This document shows positions 55,256-64,000 of a stretch of 64,000 nucleotides of DNA, in pieces (the first letter of the stretch is position 1; every line of letters begins with the position of its first letter). Location: NCBI RefSeq assembly GCF_027409185.1, contig NC_084463.1, positions 161,363,869 through 161,427,868 of the forward strand. Direction: 5' to 3'. The position numbers and the translations under genes are program-made. The notes under the pieces were generated by a model that saw nothing but the letters and a program-made list of their open reading frames with translations, was not told where the DNA came from and made no database searches. This DNA comes from Cynocephalus volans (lineage: Eukaryota > Chordata > Mammalia > Dermoptera > Cynocephalidae).

Positions 55256-58199
55256 ATCATCTTCTAATTAATATTTCTGAAATGAAGCATAATCCATTCA
55301 TTCAGGGTAGCTTTGGGTTCACATTTACTCGTTGAATTGCTAAATGTGTGGATCTACTTACTGCACTTTTCCCATAACCTTGCTCTTTACCATCCTAAGA
55401 ACAGGGTATTTTGTTTTGCCTTTTTGTTTGTTTGTTTTAATTAGAGATCAAACTCTGCCTTTAATTGCTGCTTTAAGTCTCATTGTGTATCAAACTTCTT
55501 AGGGTCAGTAAGTGCTATTATCAGTTAGAATGCTTTCACCTTCAGGAAACAGAAAAGCCAATTCAATGACTTAGACACACAGACATTTATTATTTCAGAT
55601 AACAAGAAGTCTGGCGGTATGGTGACTCCAGAGCTGGTTAATTGAGCAGCTCAGCAAAGACATCAAGGACCCAAGGTCATATAACATTCCTGTTCTGCCA
55701 TCCTCAGTACAGGCTTGTCCTGGCTGCTTCCCCGTGGTCTCAGGTAGTCTTGCAATTCCAGGCATGTAGCTGAGAAAGAGGCACTGTTTCTTTCCATGTT
55801 CTCTCGCTTTATTGATGGACATTTAGGTGGTTTCCATCTTTTGGTTATTGTGAATAATGTTCCTTATGAACATTGATGTATGATAAATTCTTTTTAAAAA
55901 TGTACCATCATTTCATTAATATGTAGAGCAACTCTTGTTGTGATTAAATTTTTATTTTTAGCATCATTTACTGCAATGAAATTCTGGTATTTGAAATATT
56001 TCTAGCCATTAGCTTGATGATTAATGGGATTTAATCCCATAGTAAAGAAAATATAAACCAAATAAGTAAAAGAGACTTAGAAATAATTTTATTCCATCCT
56101 ATATTTTGAAGATGTTCTAGATTCAGAGTTATTTTTCCAGGGTCAAAGCGCTAAGTCATATTAAACAATTCAAAGTGAATGAAAATACACATTAGTCACA
56201 AATTCATGTAGAATTACTATGTATATCTTTTGCCCCTGTTCTTACTCTAACCAATATTTAACTATGCCTGCATAGGCAAAATGAAGTGAAATACTGGGAT
56301 AGTTTATGTAGCTAAGTAAAATTGAAGAAAATTACTCCTGCTTGAAATATGGGCAACTTTAATACTTATTTTTCAGGTATTTGCTTTAATTGTTCACTTT
56401 ATGTGTTAGTGTTCGAACTGACCAGTGGGATTTTGTTTCTTGTGCTCTATCTTCTGATTTCTGTCAACAGTTTCATAGTTTTATATAGTAATCTCTGGTT
56501 AGAGACAGAGGCAGTGGCTTACTGGGAAATGTACCAGACAGGGAGTGAGTGTTTCTTGTATGGGGCTTCACTTTGTCCTTGACTCCCAGTAATCAGGGTG
56601 TTTCCTTGTTCTGAAACACGTTTGTGTTAGTCACGACTCATTCATGGTTCCAGACAGGTAATCCCTAAACAAGTAAATCCCGGTGGAACCAGAAAACTGG
56701 GTCTCACTTTTCTTGATTGGAGCCTGACTTAGAATCATATTTTGAACTGGAAAGAAAGTATTAGCCATTAGAAAAATAATTTAAATTACTGGTCTGTCCA
56801 TATTTAGAATTTCTTCAATCATTTCCACTGTATGTAACACTGAAATCCTTTGTGGTTGTCTGCTGCAAAAATGAATCTTTGACCCAGCAACTTTAAATGC
56901 TTTTGATACCTTTGGGAATTCTGAGAATTTTTAATTTAATCTATGCTTGTCGTGGGGTGGGGGCAGGTATGAGGCAGAAGCTATATCCTTTTGCACTGAA
57001 GGTTATGCTGTTTATAAGCAGAGGCCTGTGCTTCTGGATTTTAGGTTTACCAAGCAGTGATTATTGACATAATAAGTATCATATTCTAACTTTTATTTCT
57101 GGAGGCATTGAAGAACCGAGGTGAGTGGGAGGTGACTGGCAGAGGGCCCTGTAGCTATTAGTGCAACACTGTGTGCAGGTGGGGGGGTGTTTTATCAAAG
57201 TGGGAAGAAAGAGAGGCCTGATTGGTTCTTCTGACTCTGACTTCCTCTGCATATTTCTGTAACACTGCGCCTCTCCTCTGTACTGGCCTGCAGTGAAGTG
57301 AGGGTGCAAACTCCTTTTCTTTCCTTTCCCATCCCGAGCTTCATGGGTTTTCACTCATTAATTTAACTGATTCTTGTTCCCTTAGTAATTTTTGAGCTCT
57401 TCTCAAGCAGGGACTTGTCTTGTCAAAAAGAACAGGAAGGTCACCTTACCAGGCCCTCTGGTTCCCTGTTTATGCAATGTCTATCGCCCTTTCTCAGAGA
57501 CTCATAGTGTTTAGACTCACATATCTCCCTGAAGGGAAGTAGGAGGCATTAAAGCCGAAACACACTTAACTCAGCTGGTTTTCTGAACCACCGATGATTT
57601 TTGAGTTCTCAGTGCAACCTTCCACTGATTCACTGTTCATATTTCTTCTGTGTGCCTCTGTTTTCTGGTTGGTGAAATGGGGTTGCTGCTGACTCTGGAG
57701 GAAGGTGGTAAGGAACTAATAAAAGAGGCCGAACTGCGTCAGGGGTAGAGAAGGGCCCTTCCACAGCAGAGAATTGCATGGTCCACCTCATTCACCTAGT
57801 GCTGTCTCTGTGGGGGGGCATTTTGGGGAGGGGTTGAGGAGAGGTGTACAACTGAATTTCTTCTCTCAGTGAGCTAAAAATATAACTGGGGAGCTATGAC
57901 ATGCACAAAAAAATGAACATGTCAGTGTGTATCCAGCACGTAACTTCAAATAAGTGACAGGCGTAGTATGACGGATAGAACCTGTGAAGTATTTCAGACA
58001 GTGACTCAAGAAGAACTTGTCCCTTTGTAGGGACACCATAGTCCAGGGTCAGTCTGTTAAATGGAGATTAATGTCCTGTTACACTTTTCTAGATTAAATA
58101 GTCCTAATACAGTATAATAAATGCTCTTATTTTGTTAGTTGAGGCAAAAAAAGACCCCTTGTATATGTCTCCTGATAGATGTACACAATACCCCAATAA
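55256..58199. other. Unassigned intronic sequence
   Basis: About 2.9 kb of AT-rich sequence in which I recognise no gene, RNA or named repeat. A G-run lies at 57180-57187. Confidence 0.4.
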
Positions 58200-58439
58200 A
58201 ATAGCTTTGCTGAATAAAATAGATCCTGAGATTGATAAAACCTCTAGATCTTTCCACAGATTTATAGGAAATACGAGGGACAGAGAAACGTGGTAAATGG
58301 TTTATTGGGTGGTGCAACCAGCAAATTCTAAACTGCAGGTTTATAGGACAAACAAACCAGTTTCTTCAACATGTAAATCATAAGAGGAAAAAAAGAGGGA
58401 AAAGTCTCCACAGATAAAAAGAGACTTTAAGAGATAAAT

Positions 58440-58712
58440 AATCTCAGCCAATCATAGCAACTGAACCTCTTGCTAGTCAGAGGCTGAATGCTGCCGGAAC
58501 ATGCCCATATAAGGCAAATGCTGACTGCAGCCAATCAGGTTGCTTCTGTATTGTTCTGTATTGTTGCTTTTGTATCCTTTTCTCTGGCTATAAATATGAC
58601 CTATATGTGAGGTGGAGTGGAACATTCTGGAACATTTTTGGTTCAGACTGCTGCTTGATTCTAGAATCATTTACTGAGTTCTCAAACTTTGTTTATCCAA
58701 AAAAAAAAAAAG
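58440..58712 (+). mobile_element. Poly(A)-tailed insertion with LTR-promoter-like layout
   Basis: It is flanked by AGAGATAAAT (58430-58439) and AGAGATGAAT (58713-58722). It contains two CCAAT boxes (AGCCAATCATAGC and AGCCAATCAGGTTG), then CTATAAATATGACC (TATA-type) and about 115 bases on an A13 run at 58699-58711. The order resembles the U3-R part of a class I LTR, but a poly(A) tail and target duplication imply retroposition by L1 machinery. I do not recognise the family. There is no coding capacity. Confidence 0.55.
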
Positions 58713-58839
58713 AGAGATGAATGAACCAGCAGCAGTCATATGTGGATCTGATTCAGACAAACCAAATGAAGGAAAAAATGTGAGGCAATCTGGGAAATAT
58801 GGACACTGACATTATTTGATGGTATTGAGAAATGTATTG

Positions 58840-58940
58840 GCTGTCCAGTTAGCTCAGCTGTGTAGGGTGCAGCCACATAACACCAAGGTCAAGTGTTCAG
58901 TTCCCATGCCGGCCAGCCACCAGAAAAGAAAAGAAAAAAA
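58840..58940 (+). mobile_element. tRNA-Ile-type SINE, monomer
   Basis: CTGTCCAGTTAGCTCAGCTG (A-box), ATAACACCAAGGTCAAGTGT, TCCCATGCCGGCCAGCCACC, then an A-rich tail. Flanks AAT(G/C)TATTG are at 58831-58839 and 58941-58949. Confidence 0.85.
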
Positions 58941-59124
58941 AATCTATTGTAAGTGTGAAAGTGGTATATGTTTTTAAAAGAATATCCTTTAGAGATATAC
59001 ATTGAAATATTTACATATGAAAAACATGGTGTCTGGGATTTGCTTCAAAATAATCCAAGTAGGGGAGCCGATGGGAGTTAGATGAAACAGGATTGGTCAT
59101 GCATTAAAAATTATTGAAGCTGGG

Positions 59125-59214
59125 CTGATTAGCTCAGTTGTTTAGAGTGTTGTGCTGATAACACCAAGGTCTGGGGTTCTATCCCTGTAGCAGCCAGCAA
59201 AAACAAAAAAATAG
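59125..59214 (+). mobile_element. tRNA-Ile-type SINE, monomer
   Basis: CTGATTAGCTCAGTTGTTTA (A-box), GTGTTGTGCTGATAACACCA, GGTCTGGGGTTCTATCCCTG (B-box) and AGCCAGC plus an A-rich tail. The exact 11-bp duplication TTGAAGCTGGG is at 59114-59124 and 59215-59225. Confidence 0.92.
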
Positions 59215-59309
59215 TTGAAGCTGGGTGTTGGACAAATTAGGTTCATTATACTGTTCTACTATGTATATGTTTGAAAACTTCCAAATATAGAGTTTTTTTT
59301 TTTTTAAAC

Positions 59310-59545
59310 TTAAAAAATGAAGATGTCTTGGCAGAAAGCAGATTAGTGGTTGCCTGGAGCTGGGGTGAGAGGGTGGCCTGGCTGTGTAGGGCTACGAGGG
59401 AGCTTCTAAGGGGATGGACATGTTCTGTATCTTGACTGTTATAGTGGTTACATGGGTGCATACATTTAAACACATCAAACTGTTCATTTAAAATGGATGA
59501 GTTTTATTGTGTGTAAAGTATATTGTAATAAGGTTGATTTAAAAA
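59310..59545 (+). mobile_element. L1M 3'-terminus (sense)
   Basis: It has AAGCAGATTAGTGGTTGCCT, ACATGTTCTGTATCTTGACT, GTGGTTACATGGGTGCATAC and GTATATTGTAATAAGGTTGA, the usual end of old L1 3' regions. Confidence 0.8.
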
Positions 59546-60449
59546 TTGATTAAAAATTAGTAAGAGTTTTTATGTGTAGTATACATAGTGTTGCATCAGT
59601 CATTTCAGCGTTTTGATGTACCTAGCACTGCCAGGCAGTGGGGTTTATCTGATTTGTACTGCATCTTTATTTTTCTCCCTCATTTAAAATCAGCTTTTAT
59701 CCTATGATTTTGCTGTAGTATCCCCAATGTTTGCCTGCAGCTAGAGAGCTAACTTGAGTTTTGTGGTATGTTTGTTCGTGTGTATCATCCAAAAGGACAC
59801 ACATTTTTGTGCTAGAAGAAATGGTGTTAGGAGGACATGCTGAGTTCTGGGCTTATGAGGATGAATATGATATAGTCCTACCCTTAAGGACGTAACTGTC
59901 AGGGTTAACTCCTTACCTCCTTAAGTATGTAACTCTCGAGGAAGATAGCCATCCTTGTATGCTTATACATACAGTTCCAGCAGTGTGATAAATGCCGTGG
60001 TACTGGCGGGTGCAGCATGCACTGGTGGCCACATTTACGCCGTTGACATGGTGGCGTCCTCCCTCCCTCCTAGCTCTCTTCTTTGCCTGTTAAGTCAAAT
60101 AAAGCAATTGACAGAATGTCATTCAGTTTGGAAAGGACAGTTGGAGCCCTCCTTTGCCCCTATAAATTTGTTATTTTTTCTTTTAGATCTCAAGTGTAGA
60201 GTATAAGTTTTTCATACTGTTCAGTTCATCGAATATGCAAGGCCCTTCTCTTGTTTTATTATTTTCCATTAAAAAAATGACATCTGTCATTTAATGTCTC
60301 TTTTCCCATCTTCAGCCCTATTAACATCTTCTCTAATGTGTTTAATATTTATCTTTGGATATGAAGGTATCCTTGGTATGGTGTTTTTTGTATATTTATA
60401 TAATAGTATTATTTCAAAATTCTCATTCTGATCCTTTTTAAAATTTAAA
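59546..60449. other. Unassigned intronic sequence
   Basis: No gene or named repeat was recognised. Confidence 0.4.
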
Positions 60450-61215
60450 TCTGTATTTTAAATTTCTATTCATATTGCTGTGTTTATATGTCACTTTTAG
60501 CACTACGTTGTATTTTACCACTTATATCCACCACATTTTATTTATCTTTTCCCCTAGTGATGGACACCTAGTTTCTTCTCCATCTCCCTGCACCACAAAC
60601 AATGTCCTGATGAAAGTCCTCCTCTATATCTTCCTAGGGACAAGTACAAGAGATTCTCAGCTAAATACCAACAAATATAATTGTTGGGTCACAGAGTATA
60701 TTTGTATTTAATTTCACTTAAGTATTGCATGATTACTTCATTTATATTTCTACTGCTAAGTGGAGCAGTTAATATCTGGCTTTCAAACTTTTGTTAATTT
60801 GGCAGATGTAGTGTGTTATATTGTTTTAACTCATATTTCCCTGATTACTAGTGATGAGGAACTCTGTGTATACTACTTAGTCTTTGGATTTTCCTTCTGT
60901 GAATAACCTAATCATACCCTTTTCCCATTTTTTTCAGTAGAGTTCCTTATGTGTTCTAGCTGTTAATCCTAAGTCACTTATAAATGTTGCAGATATCTTC
61001 TAGCCCTCGCCCACCTGTTAGCTTTGTTCATAGTATCCTTTATTCAGCAAGAGTCCTTTGTTTTGATTTCGAGATTTCCTTTGGTTTTTCCATCTATAAA
61101 GACTTGTGCTTTTTAATGTCTTATTTAATAAATCATTTCCCAGCCTCAAGGCCCTAAGAAATTATCCTCTATTTTCTTCTAATTAGGTTTATGTTTGTCT
61201 TTTAAATTTATACTT
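60450..61215 (-). mobile_element. L1M-like fragment (antisense)
   Basis: It has TTTATTTATCTTTTCCCCTA, ATTGTTGGGTCACAGAGTAT, AGTAGAGTTCCTTATGTGTT and TTCCTTTGGTTTTTCCATCT, antisense L1 3' to ORF2 flavour. It has no ORF. Confidence 0.6.
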
Positions 61216-61234
61216 CCAGCTTGATCTTTTCACT

Positions 61235-62240
61235 GATCTCTAAATTTTTCTACCCACTACCTACCTGATAGCTTCACCTGAATATCTAATAGGTCACTCA
61301 AACTTAGCATTGCTAAACAGATCCCATTATATTATCCCATCCACATTTAAAAAAAAAGTTCCTCTCTCAGTCTTTATTCATCTTTATGCACCACCACCCA
61401 CCCTGTTGCTCAAGCCAAAAAACTAGGAGTCCTCTTGCTTCTTTTCATTTTCATTCTACGTCCAATCCATCAACATGCTCTGCACATTCTAATTCCAGAA
61501 TAGATCTTGAATCTGTCCTTGGCTCTTCATCTCCACCTGCTACTACCCTGATCCAAGTCACCGTCGTCTGTCCTCTGGTCATTGCAGTGGCTTCCTGCCA
61601 GCCTCCCTGTTTTCCCTCTAGGCTTCCTCCAATTCGTTAGCAGCCAGAGTAACCTTCTATAAACCCTAGTCAAAGTGTGTCACTTTTCTGGTTAAAAAGA
61701 AACCTATGAACATTTCCAATCACAGTTATAATAAAATGTAAACTCTACCTTTGTGTCAAAATCAACGTGACTAGTCAGTCCCTGCATATCTTTTCTACCT
61801 CTTCTCTTGTTTTCTCCCTTACTCTGCTCCAGCCAAATAGGTCTATTCTCTATTTCACAACAAGCCTGTTTCTTCCTCAGGACATTTGCTTGCAAATCCC
61901 TGACCTGGAATGTTCTGCCACTAGCTATTCACATGCTGGTTCTGTCTTGTCTTTCCGTTATCAGCTTCAATGTTACCCCCTCAGTGTAGCCTTTCCTTAC
62001 CACTCAGTGTGAGTGAGGACCCTGGCCCCATTCTTGTGCCGGTCTGTGTCTTATTTCTGCACCGTCATTATTGCTCTCTGGTGTTATGTTGTTTGTTTGT
62101 TTATTGAATTTATTCATTCATCACAACTTCACCCAGCTTTACAGCTAGCCTCTCAAGAGTAGGTCCCTAGGTCTTTCTCATTCGTGGTTGTGTTAGTGTT
62201 TGAGATGGAGCTCTATATTTTGAATGAATGAATGGCTTTG
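61235..62240 (+). repeat. L2 LINE, about 1 kb of the 3' region
   Basis: It has CCTGAATATCTAATAGGTCA, TACGTCCAATCCATCAACAT, TGCTACTACCCTGATCCAAG, AGCAGCCAGAGTAACCTTCT, GACCTGGAATGTTCTGCCAC and GAATGAATGAATGGC in the L2 order. The ORFs in it are remnants without a catalytic motif. Confidence 0.85.
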
Positions 62241-62329
62241 GAGGCAATGTCCCTGCAATGAGCAGAGTCCTAAGTGGTCCACATGCTGTCAGATGGAGGA
62301 GTTGCTTTTTGTTCTTCAGTGAGAGGACA

Positions 62330-62530
62330 ACTATTGTTCCAGAGTTTCAGATTTGAATCTGGCTCTGCCACTTAACTGGTTTTGGAACATTGAGAGAGTC
62401 ACTTATATGCTGTAGGTGTGTTTTTTCATTTATAGAATGGAGATGACATATACCGTATTGGTGTTTTGTGAGGAACAGATAACTTACGAAAACACCCCTG
62501 AAACACAGCAGATATCCCGGCAGTGCTAGG
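62330..62530 (+). repeat. MIR element
   Basis: It has CAGATTTGAATCTGGCTCTG, CCACTTAACTGGTTTTGGAA, TTATAGAATGGAGATGACAT and TGTGAGGAACAGATAACTTA. Confidence 0.75.
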
Positions 62531-64000
62531 GTGTGCCTTCACCCCTCTGTCTCAAAACAAAGGGGCCTCCCTGAATTCTGAAAGCTCATTACCTGCTCTA
62601 GGTCAGTTCCTAAACACAACATCTGAACTAAAAACAATATTTCTGACATAGGTTATGTTTCTTGGCTTGGTTAGGTTAGATAAATTTTAAGCCAATATTA
62701 TTAAAACTGTGCTGATGAATTGAAGAACCATTCGTATTCCACCAAGGGAGCAGGTGAAGCAGTTGGCAATGGGGATCTCAGTGACATTTTGAGGTGCTCT
62801 GTGAAGTCCTAAAATGACTAAACCGGTTTTTTACCCTTTCTAGTCATTTTACGTGCTCTGCATCTTTCTGCTCGTGCTCTTCTTTTCTCCCCATCTCCTA
62901 CTCCTTGGCTTTACTAGCGGCCGCTGGAGGCATCACTGTGGATTGATACTTCAGGCTAAGGATCTTGCTGACGCCACTCAGGTCATCACAACAGCAGGTC
63001 ATGGTCATGGTTTATAATGAATATGAGGTCAAGAGATGTCATAGAAAGATTTTCGCCTGCCAGCAGGTCTGAGTCTGAGGACCACACAGAGTAGCTTCTC
63101 AAGGAACGGATTTGCTTGTTTGTATTGTCTGTCTAGTCTCAAGAGAGATTAGGCAGTCCTTTTTGTTACGTGTACCTTAAAACAATGCTTTCTTCTTCTT
63201 TTTTATTTTTATTTTTTTGTCACAAATCTAATTATAAAAATGTCTGATGGAAAAAAACTGGACCAACAAGTCAGATGGGGTATTTGTCCTGGGTGTAGGT
63301 GTGATACTGAGCAGGTAGTTGACCTTCCTTCTTTTGGGATGCCTGTGATATAAGTTTAACGTATCCATAAAACATATTTATTCCCAAGGTGTATGTCACA
63401 TTGTCGTTGCTTCAGGTTTCTCTCTGCCCTACCCTGAAATCCGTATTAGCTTAATTCCCCTTAGACCACACCCTGGTGGCTGGGGAACTGCAGCCACACT
63501 GTGCTGCTGCGCTTGACCATCCTGACGGCCTGCTGAGTTTCAGAAGCAGCAGGAACTCCATGATGAAATTTCTTCAGCTTTCCTTGGCCTGCTTTATTTC
63601 TGGATACCAAATGACTCACTATTTATCATTGCCATTTCTGATTTGGATAAACAAATGTAGGGACAGATGGCAGATAACTGGTTGTGTGTGTGTGTTTATT
63701 TGTTTTTGATGGTTTTTTTTTTTTTTTTTTGTCTGTTAACTTGGCTGTGAAAGCATTTCTAATGGTTATAATTTAGTATAGTAATCCCAATTTGGGAATG
63801 TCCTGTGAATATGGAAGTCCAGTTAGATACTTCTCCCTAAACCCTGGTGCCAGCTGAGTTGTCCTGACTGATGGTGCCCCCTGATGGCCTGTGCAGACTT
63901 GGTCACGGAGTCATCTTCTCTTTCCCCAACCTTTACTCACTTTTATTCCATCTCGCATTCTAGATTCCATTTTGCTTGAGATAATCCTTATCTCCTCTTT
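62531..64000. other. Unassigned intronic sequence to the window end
   Basis: It contains a GT microsatellite at about 63683-63694 and a T-tract at 63711-63730. No gene or clear repeat was seen. PACS1 exon 2 is not present. Confidence 0.4.

Larger units (their letters stand above)
58200..59290 (+). mobile_element. L1M 3'-region (sense) with three nested insertions
   Basis: It has GATCCTGAGATTGATAAAAC, GTTTCTTCAACATGTAAATC, AAAGAGACTTTAAGAGATAA, ATATGTGGATCTGATTCAGA, TGGGATTTGCTTCAAAATAA, ATGTATATGTTTGAAAACTT. This matches an old L1 3'UTR. It is interrupted at 58440-58712, 58840-58940 and 59125-59214. Confidence 0.8.

Noticed and set aside
61386..62012. Open frames of 60-84 codons
   Set aside because: They lie in a decayed L2 3' region and keep no reverse-transcriptase motif.

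Overview
This window is mammalian nuclear DNA. It has spliced genes with GT/AG introns, a CpG-island promoter, and dense L1M, L2, MIR, MaLR LTR, hAT-Charlie and Tigger repeats. It also carries a young-looking tRNA-Ile-type SINE in monomer and head-to-tail dimer forms, usually flanked by target-site duplications. That SINE resembles the colugo CYN type, and horseshoe-bat-type simple SINEs are an alternative. The species call is therefore tentative. Two genes are recognisable, and their order (SF3B2 then PACS1, same strand) matches human 11q13.

Layout. Bases 156-10740 hold the last 16 coding exons of SF3B2, encoding about residues 223-895 of the U2 snRNP SF3b subunit SAP145. The SAP-domain N-terminus lies upstream of the window. 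The reading frame is intact and every junction keeps phase. The 3'UTR has an AATAAA at 10876-10881. Bases 10.9-11.8 kb are a short intergenic spacer. A GC-rich CpG island (about 11.8-13.27 kb) contains the promoter, 5'UTR and first coding exon (12517-12866) of PACS1. From 12867 to the end of the window is PACS1 intron 1 (more than 51 kb), with no further exon recognised.

The intron is mostly a mosaic of old repeats with younger insertions nested inside them. Noteworthy items are: (1) two copies of a poly(A)-tailed retroposon I do not recognise, with about 105-bp tandem internal units and clear target-site duplications, at 24854-25095 and 26405-26830; (2) a poly(A)-tailed insertion of about 270 bp with an LTR-promoter-like CCAAT/TATA layout, nested in an L1 at 58440-58712; (3) a Tigger transposon of about 1.2 kb that keeps the 3' end of a transposase reading frame, interrupted by a truncated SINE.

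The two genes are not functionally coupled as far as the sequence shows. SF3B2 acts in branch-site recognition in the nucleus. PACS1 is a cytosolic adaptor that sorts acidic-cluster cargo at the trans-Golgi network. I saw no bacterial-type system, CRISPR array, structural RNA gene or intact viral gene. Repeat boundaries without a stated duplication are approximate, and subfamily names come from memory of consensus patterns, not from a search.
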